Assembly: GCA_963931865.1 (NCBI GenBank)
Contig: OZ007509.1
Span: forward strand, 12,637,671-12,701,670
Source: Axinella damicornis
Lineage: Eukaryota > Porifera > Demospongiae > Axinellida > Axinellidae
DNA length: 64,000 nucleotides
Direction: 5' to 3'
Shown: positions 49,370 to 62,305 of the stretch, piece after piece
Layout of the letters: each line of letters begins with the position of its first letter
Numbering within the stretch: position 1 is the first letter of the stretch
The notes under the pieces: generated by a model
What the model saw: the letters and a program-made list of their open reading frames with translations, nothing else
Databases searched by the model: none
What the model was told of the DNA's origin: nothing
Position numbers and translations under genes: made by a program

Positions 49370-50860
49370 GCAAGTCCTACCCCTTGGTTTAGGACACTAG
49401 TGTTGGACTACTGTAGCATTATTGCTGTATTTTTGTGGTGCATAGTTTTTGTTGCCATTGGCCTATGTACCACACTGCACAGCTGAGAATTTGGTTGTTT
49501 TGCTGGTATTTTGTACTTCATACTGACTGCATTGCACTGTTATTGAATTTTAGTCACATTGTTGGACATCAACCAACCTCCTCTATTCATCCTCAATAGA
49601 GGGATGTATCCGGTTTAAATCGTGACGAAAAAGATGTGTGGTGAAGCAGATATTGATGGGAATAAAACAAAACATTCGCTGATGGCATATGCAATGAGTA
49701 AGCTATTTCAGGAGTGACTTGACCAAGCTTAATAGAGGCTCCAGAACTATGCAGCATGTTTAGTGTATTATGAAGTGTATACCAACATAATTATAGGTTA
49801 TTGATATCTGAAATCTGATACCTGAAAAACCTTTAAAAGTTGATTGCTTTCACACCTAGTTAAAGCACAGTGAGTGGGCAGGTTAAAGCACGGACACCTA
49901 GTTAAAGCATGATGTGTGGGCGGGTTAAAGCATGGAGGAAATCTTGTGCGGTTAAAGTTGGTGTGGCTTCTTTGATCAACCCACGCATGATGACACAAGT
50001 TATTAAACATGTAGATGGAGCTTATACTGTGACATGCACCTTTCATAATTATAGCTTTCACCCTTTAGCTATGAGGAAAAAAATTGCATTGTGTGGTCGC
50101 ATGCATGCATGAATTCATGTCTCCTTGTTTTCTATATAGGTTAACTATTCATGCCACCTCAGCAGAGAGTGTGGCTTTATGCTAAGAACCCTAGCCTGTA
50201 TTGGAGCTAAGGATTATCTCTGGTGTTGAATTACATATATGCATGAATTTTATATAGCATATTTCTTCAGCCCCTGTAGACCTCATGATCAATCCATTTC
50301 TGTTCAGTTGAATTTTCATATACCTGACAAAGAGGAATTACCAAAAATAAAATTAACATAACGGGTGAGGAAAGTACAGTAGAGTTGCCAGCACAATGGC
50401 TGTAGACTGCTACGTGTGCATATGAGGACCTAATTATGGACAGTCAGAAGTAGAGGAAGGAGTGCTAGTGTATTTGTTCACTTCTGTCCCGACATGCTCC
50501 TCATCCTCTCTGTCTCCCCACCTGCATGGTGATATGAACAATAACCATGTCATCATGCTGAAGTAACTGATCCATGCAGAATGACATATTATGGAAGTGA
50601 GTACAGTACATGGCATGGAGAGACTAACTATGGCATTGAAGACCATGCAGCGCTTGAGTACTAGAAGGTCCATTTAATATGTCCTGCACTGAAAACACAA
50701 ACACTACTGCTACCATTACTATACTACTCTGCACAGATAGTTTGGAGCCCACTCCGAAGCTATTTGATATTGAGTTGATTGCTGTTGTTGATGAATGTTA
50801 TGCTTTCGGTGTTGAAATGAATCCAGCATCATTTCAACAACTTTGACCTTCCGAAGGGAG
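49370..50860. other. Interval between the GFAT tail and the Death-domain exon
   Basis: No functional gene recognised. It holds a second GFAT-tail-like relic at 50140 and direct repeats of a gttaaagca phrase at 49860–49955. The last part should be 3' untranslated sequence of Kelch copy C. Confidence 0.5.
50140..50185 (+). pseudogene. Second, more degenerate GFAT-tail-like exon near the 3' end of copy C
   Basis: Acceptor-like ttgttttctatatag precedes sequence reading VNYSCHLSREC, which matches the tail exon at 49325 at several positions. It is degenerate and could be chance, but the acceptor context and location argue for a relic. Confidence 0.4.
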
Positions 50861-53800
50861 TTAAGAATTAAGAGAGTGGCGATATTTCAGGATACTCGTA
50901 CAGTAAATTACAGTAAGACACATAAGTGTGCTACATACTCCCCTGTGTTTATGGCAACAACAAGCAGACAAACCTGTTCTCTGCGACCGATACTGCTGCT
51001 CCAGGTCATAGGCGACTCTGCTTTCCCCCACTGTACAGCTCCTCAGGGCATCACACAGCTTTGTGAGGGTAGGAAATGGGTGGGATGGTGGTGCTTGTTT
51101 CAACCATCTGCTCAGTGTCTCTTGAAGAAATGCTGCAGGGCCACTTGGAATGAGCAGGGGCATACTCTCAATTTCATTCAGTTCCCCCATTGTCAGTCTC
51201 AGCAGCAGACCAAGAAACTTCCAGTAACTGGTCACAGGTCGGAGGTGCTCCATGAGGAACGGCAGGTCATGGGGAGCTGGGAGAGAAAAAAATGTGGTAG
51301 TATAAGCTAAGGTCCTCTGATTGAAAAGTTTGCGTAAGGAATGGAAACTGCCATTCTGTGCAAGGTGTCTGAGTACCTCAATGACTATGTAACTGGTCTG
51401 TTCTAATGCCCTATACAGAAGATGTGAAATAGTACTTATGCAAGAATTACCTAATGTTTTAGTATCTTTATGTGCTGGCATCTGGAACACAGTTTCTGAT
51501 GAGAATTCGTTTGAAATAGCTCCTGATGAAAACAGAGATATACAGGGTGGTAAAAATATATATGGACATAATGAAAGGGATATGACCATTGAGTACTATA
51601 GGACTTGCACTGTGGGAGTATGACTAGACACTCTCCAGATCGATCTTGCTCAATCCACTTTCATTAATGAGTAGAAGTACTGAGGGTGTTGCTAACACTC
51701 ATTCCAAAGTTAAGTAACTTGAATTGTTGTTCATCTATGGTCATGTTGCTATAGCAGCATCTATGGTCATGTTGCTATAGCAGCAAGATAAACAGCACAA
51801 CAGAGTGGTTATATATCAAATGACCAACCTGTGGGTGAGAGTACAGTGCTTTTACTGCTAGGAGATGATACTCCAGGACTTGGAGGCAGTGTGCCTGCAG
51901 CTGGAAGATTAACAAGAAGAACTTCAGGAGGAGAATGATATGCTTAACTGCATTTCTTAAGAAAAGCTCTGAGAAAGTAGTATTATCCAGCTCTGACTGA
52001 CATGAAGTATAATGTAATTGTTCTAACAAGGATGCAGTAATACGGCTGTTGAATAGTAAAGTGCATGTCCACATATAATATTGCTCACCTGTATCTGGGA
52101 TGTAGAGGGTGAAGAATGAGCAACCCGTTGCTCCAATCAGGTTGATCTCGTGCTCAACGCACACATGAGGTTTGTCTGCATGTGGCCATCGAAGGAGCAG
52201 CTCACACTTTGGAATCATCCGACCACCACTGAAACGATCGACAGTTCCCTTCCTAATCTGTGGATAGAACAGTGAGCAGCATTAACTTCAACTTGTAGTA
52301 GCTCATGACAACGTACACAGCTATAATCATTTGACAACCTACTATAGGATCATAACGTGGTTTGATTGTCCAGCCACTCTCCAGGACATAACCACTCCTT
52401 GGGATAGACAGCCTAATCATCTTCTGCTCAAATCCAAGGCCCATTTCTATATCTTCCCTGACATGAAACTTTGTCGAATAAAACTCCTCCACAACCTGTA
52501 TTGGATGTAGAGAAATCATTTCATGCTTCATGCTTTGTATGTACAATGGACAGACTTACAGTGCGGTGAGGATCAAGGTTCTTGGTGATCACAAAGTGCA
52601 CTCTGCAGTCATTTACTCCTTTACAGGTGTACACCTGACCACAGCACTGGTCAAAGGTCACAGTTTCTTCTGATGGATTTGAGAGTTGGGGTAATTCGGA
52701 GTCAGTGGTTTGGGATGGAGTAGTGTAGGACCATTGAATCAGACGCCTAACAATGCCAAAACCAGAAAACTGGGTTAGCGACAAGCTACCGTACGAACTG
52801 TGGTGACTAAAGACACCTCCATCTCGCGTTTTAAACATGTAGGGTAGCTCTTTCTGGGTGCATTTGGTAGAAACGAAGGCGAGCTGCGAGCACTGCTGAT
52901 CACTGGAGAGTACAGCACAGTGCTGTATCTCAACAGTGAGGGGCTTTGTGAACTTGTGGGGACTGTACACCCAGTAGACTGCACTAATGAGCTCACAGTC
53001 AGGAGGCATCTGAAACTGACCAGACAGACTAACTCGTACAGTCAGCTTTGCTTCTGATACTTCAGCTGGTAGACTGCCTTCTGGGACATGAAGCTTGAAG
53101 CCGTAACCCTCAAACTGAAGGTTCTGCGATTCTTGTGAGAGAGTGAATGTTGTTTGTGCAACGATCTCTGCTCCACGGAATGGTACTGTAGAGAAAATAG
53201 TATGTTAGATCGAGCATAGTATGTTAGATCGACCCTCAAACTGAAGGTTCTGCGATTGATTCTTGGGAAAGAGTGAATGTTGCCAATATATTCATGTGAC
53301 ATTATAATATTATAACAAAACAACAGTCTTAGACCAGTACGTAACAACTTGGTAAAATGGGTCTAACTCAAGATCTCTCCTTTATATTCTAATTAGCGCT
53401 CCGACAGTCAATAAAAATAAGCTACACCCACAATTGTGAACACCAGCTTACCAATTGGAGAGGAGGCGGATGTAGGCATCATGTGCACCTGCTCCTTTCT
53501 GAGGAAGTCAATTTCAAGTTCTTTGTCCATCAGATCGTCCCTCAGTTGGTCAACCTCCCCGCTGTAAGTGTCTTGAAAGAATTCCACTTCTCTGTATCTA
53601 GCCTCAAGTGACTCCATCTGGGTAGTCAGTTCCTGCTTCTCAATTTCCAGTGTTTCAATTCTGTCTTGGTTGCTATGGGAGTCATTGATGATGGCAGCAA
53701 TTTCATTCTCTTTCTCTGCTACCTTTTGCTGAAGATTTCTGAGCTCTATTTGGAGTGAGTCCACTTGGCTTTGCAGTGCTTTGTTCTCCTCAGCTCTGTG

Positions 53801-56800
53801 TCTTTTAATGGTAGCAATTTCATCGTCTTTTTCTTGTCCATCACAACGGAGAAATGTTACTTCTAAGTTCTTGCTCTCCAGTTCAAGCTGCAGTTTAGCT
53901 GCAAGTTCCGAGTTCCTCTTCCCTAGCTCCAACCTCTCTTCTAGTTTCCATCAGCTGTTGAGCAATTGCTGCTTCTTCCTGAGCAAAGACCGGACCATCG
54001 CCGCTGATTTTCTGCACTTCACCTACTTCAACTGCTGTGATCTGGCTAGCGGTAACATATGAAGCACCTGTTGAACTATCCACTTGATCTGGTTTGGTCA
54101 GGTCTTCTGACAGAGCTGGAACTTGGGTTGCTTTCTCTTGGGTTTGTGTAACAGCCGACACTTGTTGACTTTGAAGAGCTCTGATGTGTTCATCCTTCCT
54201 GTATAGCTGCCGCTCTAACTCTCCTTTCTCCTGGTCTTTGGCTCGAATTTGTGCCCCCAAAGCCAATCTTACTTGCTCCTTCTCTCGTAGTTGATGCTCC
54301 AAAGCTGATTTCATTTGATGAAACTGCTGTTGAATGGATACCTTTGCTTGCTCCACAAGTTCAATTTGATGCTCTAAAGTCGCTTTCATCTGGTAATATG
54401 TTTGCTGTAAAGCTGTAATCGTTTGGTCTCTCACCTGGATTTGATGTTCCAAAGCTGCCCTCGTTTGATCAAACTGCTGTTGTGCAGCTACCCTTGCTTC
54501 ATCGTTCATGCGAATTTGTTCTTCCAGATTTTCTTTTGACTGGGAAAGCTGCTGTTCTAGAATTGGGACTTGGTCAGCTTCCTGTTCAGCTCTCACGGCT
54601 CTAGCCAGGGCGAGTCTGGCTTGCCTCTGTGCTGTTGCAAACTTCTCTTCCATTTGGAGTACTTCTTGCAGCTTCTGGGTATTTCGCTCTCTCTCTGAAG
54701 TGTATAATGGCAAAGAACCTGTTATAGACGAATGCTTCTGAGCTCAAATTGACACAATTTACTTGTATGTGTGTTGTTAAAATGCTTGTATACATGTTTA
54801 CATGTACTCTACACTACATACATTCAATTGTGGATTCTGAACTGGATGTCCAGTTGTGCACAATAATCCAGAAAACCTTCCCTGCTATGGTATTGTGGCT
54901 ATTCTACCTCACTGTGGTAAATGCAAAGTGTAGATAATACAGTTAAATTCTCCGGCAGCAACTACGTACGCACATAGTTGCCTTGAATTCTGAACACTGG
55001 GTGACATTTTGAAGGATGAGACTCACATAAATATTAGTCCAAGAAACTAAGCTCAGGATAAGAAGTGTTATCAAAGATGGCTGAACAGGATATGCTAGGT
55101 CAGAAGAAAGAAACTAGCTCTACAAATGCCCAATTCATCACAACCGGATGACACAATGGAAGGTTGTTTGAATTGCTGGTAGCTTTAGAGTTTATAGTGG
55201 TGTGGCATAAAAATGATAATCTTACATGTAGGTGGTTACAACTGGCATGCTACTCCTCGGTAATACTGTGGACAACCCAACGTAGTAGTGATCCCAATAT
55301 AAGTCTCACATGGCCAGTGTACAAGCAACTGCACATTATGTATTGCAACATGAGTAGTCACTCAATTCTGATGTTAGCATCTTTCTGAAGATCTACATTT
55401 GCAGCTGAAGTGTGTGAATGAAGTAAGGCTGCATGCTGGATCACATGTGCGTACATGCATATAATAACCAGTGCTCAGAAATAGTGCACACCACTTGCAC
55501 GTCACTCAGGATAGCAATGCTACTATGGATACACAAGATGTGAAAGAATTGACACAAAACCAGCACAAACAATGTAGCACAGTATATCTGAACGTGGACG
55601 TACGCTTAATTCTTTCAGGGAGCCTGAGGGTGTGATCCTGGCAGTGTGACATTAGCACAACAGAATGAAGTAAGGAGGTTGGAAGGTGCCAATTAATGGT
55701 TGCTAGTCACAATCAGTTCACTAGCTACAGATACAGACATTAATGTTTGACACCAGCATGCTCCTGCATGTTTCATGTAAACGTGCTCAGTACAGATATT
55801 GCCACATGATCTGTAGATGACCATATAGAAGAACATAACACAGTGGCGGCGGAAGCAGTATGAGATTGGGGGGCTGAGGCAGGGACACAATTGCACGCTG
55901 CCAAAGGCAGCACATAGAGGCACGTAGTGCTGAGTAACCCCCCTAGCCCCCCCCCCCCCCTGTTCCACCGCCCTTGAGTCATAACACCTGAGTGTTCAGT
56001 ATTCACCCAATTCAGCATGCATCATCATCTGTTGAATAAATCAGGTCATACCATGTTCAGCTTTCTTCTGTTTCAGTTTCTCCAGTTCCCTTGTCCTCTC
56101 TGGCGTCCCCAGCTGGCTGCTGTCAGCCACACCCACCAGGACCCACTGACTAGAGGAGGGAGTGTCTCCAGATTGAACTGACTCTGGGGGAGGAGAGAAT
56201 GTACACAAACACCCACTTCCTTAGAAACACTTGGACACTCATGGCAAGTAAGCTAGTGGACTGGATAGCACAGTCATAGTGATGTAATGTAAATAAAGTG
56301 TTAGATGTTACCCATTGGGCAACTATCACCCTCTTCCTCCTATGGTTAATGAGCCCCAAAGAAAACCTGTTGCTATGGCCAAGAGGATGGGCTATGGGTA
56401 TGTGCTGTCATGTTCACCAATTAAATTGAACAGTAGAACTACTGGGTAGTGAGTCTCTTGGCACTGACACATTTCACATGCTGTGTAGTAGTCCACCCAG
56501 CATGACAAGAAGGGGAGTGGCCAAGGGTGGAGTTTGGGAGTTTGGGTGCTACATTTTATTCCATGAGCATTGGCACATTGGTTAATCGTACAAACTTCTA
56601 GCAGCTATGACTACTACGAGGAAGTCCTGCAGAGAGGTGGTTTCATTCTTTGTGCCATCCAATCTGCCATACAGCAAACAATCAAAGCTGGACATGAGAA
56701 AATGCAACCTCCATTGTTACAATGTGTACTGACTGTGCATCAGGGACTGACTGATTCAGTTGTTGCATCACCTCATTAGCATCATTCCCAGACTATTCTC

Positions 56801-59800
56801 ATGTCCAATGCTGGACAACTGGACAGCACAAAGAATAAAAGCACCTCTGGACACACAATTAGACAATGGACCCAAGTGTATGTCAATTAGGGACCTGTTC
56901 AATTCCAATTCAATGAACATGCAACCTGTATTGTGGTATGCGTTCTGCTCACCAAACTCCAGCACAGCTGTATCAGCCAGCTTGGGCTGATCAGCCAGCT
57001 TGGGCTGATCATCATCCGATCCTCCACGGACAAAACGTGAGCATCCCCCAAATGTTGTGGTGTGAATCCGGCCTTGGTCCATCTCGAAGGCAGTGAGGGT
57101 GTGCCCCCACCGTGGCTGTGTACCTTCAGGAAGAGTGAGCTGTGGAGAGGGAAGACAACTGACTGGTGGATGCAGGTTCAAGATACACAGTGAGCATACT
57201 ATTGTACAATTGTGCAGATCCAGAACCTGATCTGAAATGTAGAACACATACATGTGAATTCATTTCCAATTGTGGTAAGACCCTACCACTGCCAACCAGT
57301 GTGGAGAAATCCTACAGCCATCATATTCATACAATGTTATTCAATCAGAGATATGTACCGTATCAGTACATTGTAACTACCTTGGCTGAATACAACCATA
57401 GTGTCATTTGGGATACCATGGTCCACTAGAACATTCAGTCAGTATATTAAGGAAACCTTATCCGACAATGAAATGTGTGCCTCACTATATACCTCCTCCC
57501 TCCGGTCACTGTTCAGGATAATTGGAAGTAGGATGTTGATTTTTATGGTCACCTGTCCGGATGATTAGAAACCCAATAAGCAAGCTAGTTTTGTGATTGA
57601 GGGTAGATGGCTCAACTAGACATGAACAGATAGCAAATAGCCACTGCTAGACCAGTCTGGATGGGCAGTGGCCGGCCGAGAGCAGTGACTACTAAAGCTC
57701 GTTGATGGGTAGGTGTGATATATATAGAGAGCTTTGATGGTCATGACCATAACAAGACCTTAAAATCAGGCAAAGTACATAGTGCAAACATTTAAGCCTG
57801 AGTGTCCCCATGGTATGGTAAGGGCCTATGTGGAACACTGACAGAGTAACACTGCTTAGATCTGGGGTTAGTACAGAGTATATATCTAGAGTGAATTCGT
57901 CTTGAGTATAGCCAGCTTTTACTTGAATTCAAGTCCCTCTCCACTCAGTGCTATCCACTGCTTCTTGTACACATCAACCTCCTCACTGCTGATTGACAGC
58001 CCTCAGCCAGGATGCAAAAAACATCTCTCATCAAAAAAATTTTTAGTTTCTGGACTGAATTTCTGATTAGTTGTCCGGCAAAAATTCAGCGTGTAAAATA
58101 AACTTCCTGTCTGGTAATTAGGTTGTAAACTACAGTCCCTTATATCCCCACACTGGCTGAGGAAGGTGGTAGAACTGAACTTTCCCCACTCGGTGGCAAA
58201 AATGGGGGAAGAAACCAGCACCCTCATTCCCAGGCCAGACATGGGAGGAGGATGTTATTGTGCCTCTCATTGTAGGAAATCTTATAGTCTATTGTACTGC
58301 ATGTGTGACGTCAATTTCCACCTAGGTAGTGAGTGCAGGTGCCATCCAGAATATCAAGCTGTACTTTGTAATTCAAGTTGTAGATGCCTCTAGCATAGTC
58401 AATAGCCCTGGATGACAAGCCATAGGAAACACTTCACATTACCCACCTGTTCATTCCTCCACAGGTTCATGGTACAGGTGCTATTCTTGCAGCTAATACC
58501 TCAGGGGTAGAAGTGGGAGGCTGGAATATCAGGACGGATAACTACATTCTTGTAGTAGCTACCTACACAGGTAGGCATTGATGTCATGCACAGACGGACC
58601 TGAGTGACCGACTTAGGGTTCACTCTGGTTGCCGTTCTCTATTTCCCTACAGCACCAACTCTCAGCCAGCCATTTGCTCACCTATGAATATAGTTTGTAA
58701 TTAGCTTATAATCAGGACATAACCCACAATCGTTTGGGAAGATATCGGCAAGGCACTATAAAAGCCTGGATGCCTGCCCGTGTAATTACATTTCTGTTCT
58801 GGTCAGTTGGTGCTACACTGCACTGACGAGGCCAAAGTAGTTTGAAAGTGGTGCGTGCAGTTGCACTTAGGCAGGCATCCCTTTGATGAACTTTCATGCA
58901 GGGTTTTCAGTGTTACCATGCTCCAAGCAATCAAAACTAGCAGTGAGAATGGCCTGGGAATGATGCTGTGTGGTCCCATACAAACCTATAGCTACACCCC
59001 TCACCTCCTTCCACCTCCCAGAGTTGATGTCTAGGAGCCAGGCATCTTTGAGAGTGTTGTCATTGTTATCCATCCCACCAGTCATGAGTAGTATCGGCTG
59101 GTCATCCCCATAGTTGAGGCAGCAGGCAGCATGGCGACTTCTCCCCACTGGCCAACGGGCTCCCTCTTCCCTCTCCAGTTTGGTCCATTGCTGGGAGAAG
59201 TGAATTATCGGTTTGAGATATTGAATTTTGACGCAGAATTAGAAAGGACGCATAATTAGAGCGCCTACGGTAGTAGCATGTCAGAATACACACAAACAAC
59301 ACTCACAGTGTACAGTAGTACAATGGGAAAACCCACTAGCAGTACAATACCACATCAGCTACTCTTTGCCACCTACACACTACAGTAAAGCATTGACATG
59401 GAGTTTTCATATGTGGCTCAAGAACAAGAAGAGTTATGTAGTGTAGTTTGTATGGTCTGTTAGTCCATACACTGTTAAGGTAGGAAGCATGACATCGGCG
59501 AAATCGTGCAATTTTGCTCATGAATAATTAATGAGATGACGTCACTTGCATACGGTTATATAGAGTTGTTGATCTGTTTACGTTTTCCCATGGCGGCAAC
59601 CGGAATAAACAAGGGGGGCTTCTCTCTTTGATGCGGCTAGTGGCCCTTTCAAGTTTCAAATCGGTACTCTGATGTGGCCGTGCGGTACTTTGAAGATTTG
59701 TTTGAACACTCTTTTTTTTCTTCTTTTTTTCTTTTTTTTTAAGTAAGGAGCTATTCTAGCTTATTGAATGTAGCAATGGGCTATCTGAGTGTGAATAGGT

Positions 59801-62305
59801 AGGTGGAGTGAGCAGGAATATTTGTGGGTCTGCTGAAGTGGCCGAAGAACAGCCTGGAAAGTGAACAGCCTCCGACAGCTCCCTGGCCAAGGTACTCTAG
59901 AGAGTTGACCTTTCGGCATTACAGGCCCCGCCCATTTTCGTGTCAGGGCGAATTTGGCTGGTTTGGTAGCTGGACTGGGCTGGTGAGAGGGAGTAGATGT
60001 GTGGCCAAAACTCTGTAACCGAGAGGTGAACGTGGAAAAGCATCCCTAGTTTTGCAGGGGGTAGGTTGACCTTTTGGAAACTGGCCTTGGCTTTGGTCTG
60101 TTTTAGTTGGTGTGCGTGGAATTTTTTTGAAAGCCTAGGGTAGCCAAACCTCTGTTTTTGAGGGCGGCAGTGAGTTTTGGGCTGTAGCCTGCAACTGAGG
60201 AGAGCAGGTGGTAAATCCATCCGTTGTTTTTTGGCCTGTTTTGTGTGTGTATTGATGATGGGGTCAGAGTGTGGGTGGGGCCTTGGAGAGGGTTCAAATT
60301 TTCAGTTTAGTAGAGGGCCTTAAAATTGAGTTTTAGGGCATTTTCAAGCAGAGGGAGCAGTTTGATGCAAATTAAAGTATTGCTGAAACTTGTGTACGCT
60401 TTGATGCTGCCCATTTATCCATCAACTTGGTTTCGGAGATCGCTCTACCCATGTTTCCTACCTTAAACTATTGATGTTGGTGTGGGGTTCGATGTATGTA
60501 CGTACCATACACACTCACCTATAGTTACCAATAGGCAGTTTGTACAACACTCAAGAGTGTTCATTACACCAACACATCCCACAGTGGAACAGAACACCAA
60601 ACATATATTCTCCCAGTACACCCTATTTTAAGGTAGGAAACATGGGTAGAGCGATCTCCGAAACCAAGTTGATGGATAAATGGGCAGCATCAAAGGAAAG
60701 GCTGCAGTCGCTACGCATTCTTCCGTATACTATCGGCAGTCAAGCGGTCAACGGCTGAAATACAGCGCAGTCAAGGGGTGGTCACTCCAATATGCGCAAT
60801 ACTTAGAGCTGCGACCGGGGTCACAATGCGGTCACTGGGTCACTGAGGCTTTTTCTGTGCGGTCACAGGGTCACGAAGGTTTTTCCAAGCGGTTACAGCC
60901 TAAATTTTAACATTTTAGAAATCACTGCAAACAGAAGAACGTACACCAGTTAGCTAGCTGGTGTTTCAGTTATGCAGCAGCGATGGCAGGAGGTATATGT
61001 CCTGCGCTCTGAGCCGTGTACTTCGCGCTAGGTAGTCAAATATAATACTGTCGTCGACGTCATGTCACATGCACAACAGGCATGCACGTGCACGGCACGC
61101 ACTTTACACGTGATCTTTCGAGGGTGTAGCTACATGCTTTACTAACTAACCGTTAAGATTAAGGTAGGAAACATGGGTACCGCGATCTCCGAAACCAAGT
61201 TGATGGATAAATTGGCAGCATCAAAGCGTACACAAGTTTCAGCAATACTTTGCATCAAACTGCTCCTTCTGCTTGAAAATGCCCTAAAACTCAATTTTAA
61301 GGCCCTCTACGAAACTGAAAATTTGGACCCTCTCCAAGGCCCCACCCACACTCTGACCCCATCATCAATACACACACAAAACAGGCCCAAAAACTACGGA
61401 TGGATTTACCACCTGCTCTCCTCACTTGCAGGCTACAGCCCAAAACTCACTGCCGCCCTCAAAAACAGAGGTTTGGCTACCCTAGGCTTTCAAAAAAATT
61501 CCACGCACACCAACTAAAACAGACCAAAGCCAAGGCCAGTTTCCAAAAGGTCAACCTACCCCCTGCAAAACTAGGGATGCTTTTCCACGTTCACCTCTCG
61601 GTGACAGAGTTTTGGCCACACATCTACTCCCTCTCACCAGCCCAGTCCAGCTACCAAACCAGCCAAATTAGGACTGTTTGTAATTCCCTTACATCAGCAC
61701 ATCCTACGTTGGGTGTACATACATCGTGCCAATAGACACATGTGTAACCATTGCGTACTGGCACTTCAACCCATCTCTACAGATTCTAGTATTATCATTA
61801 ATGCCTAGCAGTGCGGTCCCCAAGTTTGAGGGTGAAAAACCACATTCTCAACCCTTTGTTTAAGAAAGTCTTAGAAACCACATGCATGAATTTAGTTTTC
61901 TTGCTTATAGTAAAACCATTGCCATACTTGTAGCTGCCAATGGCATTGTTTATGCATACATCATTAGGCAACATATTGATATTTCCTGGAGTAGATTTGT
62001 ATTATGATAATTACTGCAGTGCACACAATGACTCGGATAACTCTGCAGTATTCCACTGGCCATTGGAATGTGTCCTATTTCTAGAGTTTGTATACTGTTA
62101 CTACTGTCTACACATTTTGCAAGTGCATGCACTCTAATCATATGTACCATTTTATCAAAATCAATGATGTAGACATCATTGACTCTTCCACGTCCTGGCT
62201 GGTCCCCTCCGAAATACACAGCCTTGTGGTGGTTTACTGCTGTGAATGTGAAGCCGGAGGAGGGGGGAGGTCTTGGTCCAGTTGTGGTGGGGGAGGACCA
62301 CTTGC
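50861..62305 (-). CDS. Kelch – coiled coil – ZU5-like – Death domain gene, copy C (5' exon off window)
   Basis: Exons seen: 62305..62148, 59190..59005, 57139..56953 (Kelch blades 4–6), 56183..56052 (linker), 54694..53452 (coiled coil), 53185..52560, 52495..52343, 52257..52089, 51900..51829 and 51276..50861. The exon at 53185 has the ZU5 signature (GYGFKLHVPEGSLP, then PPDCELISAVYW), and the next two look like its continuation. The last exon reads as a Death domain: HDLPFLMEHL, YWKFLGLLL, RWLKQAPP, PTLTKLCDAL. ZU5–Death modules occur in UNC5, PIDD and ankyrin-type proteins and signal through homotypic Death contacts. Exon 1, holding Kelch blades 1–3, should lie beyond 64000. The coiled-coil exon contains one net +1 (or −2) frame change near 53925–53960, so this copy may be defective or the assembly may carry an indel. 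All other junction phases agree. Confidence 0.85.
51732..51784 (+). repeat. Tandem duplication of 25–27 bp in an intron of copy C
   Basis: catctatggtcatgttgctatagcagc-type unit appears twice in succession with no difference, just beyond the exon at 51829. Confidence 0.85.
53103..53283 (-). repeat. Partial duplication of the ZU5 exon into the adjacent intron
   Basis: The exon stretch gaccctcaaactgaaggttc (near 53107) through gagtgaatgttg recurs at 53230..53283 with a 4-bp insertion. It is accompanied by a tandem tatgttagatcg pair. The second copy lies upstream of the exon acceptor and is not part of the predicted transcript. Confidence 0.8.
56633..56848. mobile_element. Inverted-repeat MITE downstream of the last Kelch exon, copy C
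   Basis: Counterpart of 24078..24310, with the same agaggtgg and cacctct ends and a partly shortened right arm. Confidence 0.7.
56972..57007 (-). repeat. In-frame 18-bp tandem duplication in the last Kelch exon of copy C
   Basis: The unit atcagccagcttgggctg occurs twice in direct succession and adds six residues (QPKLAD read twice). The exon is 187 nt in copy C against 169 nt in A and B, a difference of exactly 18. The insertion sits in the loop after the TTFGG strand, where propellers tolerate length change. Confidence 0.9.
59479..60462 (-). mobile_element. TTAA-flanked repeat, complete copy in unit C
   Basis: 984 bp with short imperfect TIRs (ggtaggaagcatg at the left, catgtttcctacc at the right) and TTAA on both sides (59475..59478 and 60463..60466). 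The TTAA target recalls piggyBac, but the ends lack the usual CCC start, so the superfamily is uncertain. A T-rich tract lies at about 59709–59742. Confidence 0.75.
60467..60627 (-). repeat. Inverted piece of the Kelch intron in copy C
   Basis: This segment is the reverse complement of intron sequence at about 965–1110 in A and 27610–27930 in B (for example gttccaccgtgggatg appears as catcccacagtggaac). It lies between oppositely oriented copies of the TTAA-flanked repeat. Confidence 0.85.
60632..60695 (+). mobile_element. TTAA-flanked repeat, 5' fragment in unit C
   Basis: Starts right after TTAA with ggtaggaaacatgggta and matches the first 64 bp of the element, then breaks off within the phrase gggcagcatcaaag. 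About 460 bp of unrelated sequence with repeated gcggtcac phrases follows. Confidence 0.65.
61163..61672 (+). mobile_element. TTAA-flanked repeat, 3'-truncated copy in unit C
   Basis: Starts after TTAA (61159..61162) with ggtaggaaacatgggta and ends inside the element (accagccaaatta), after which sequence of the parent duplication resumes. Opposite orientation to the complete copy at 59479. Confidence 0.7.
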
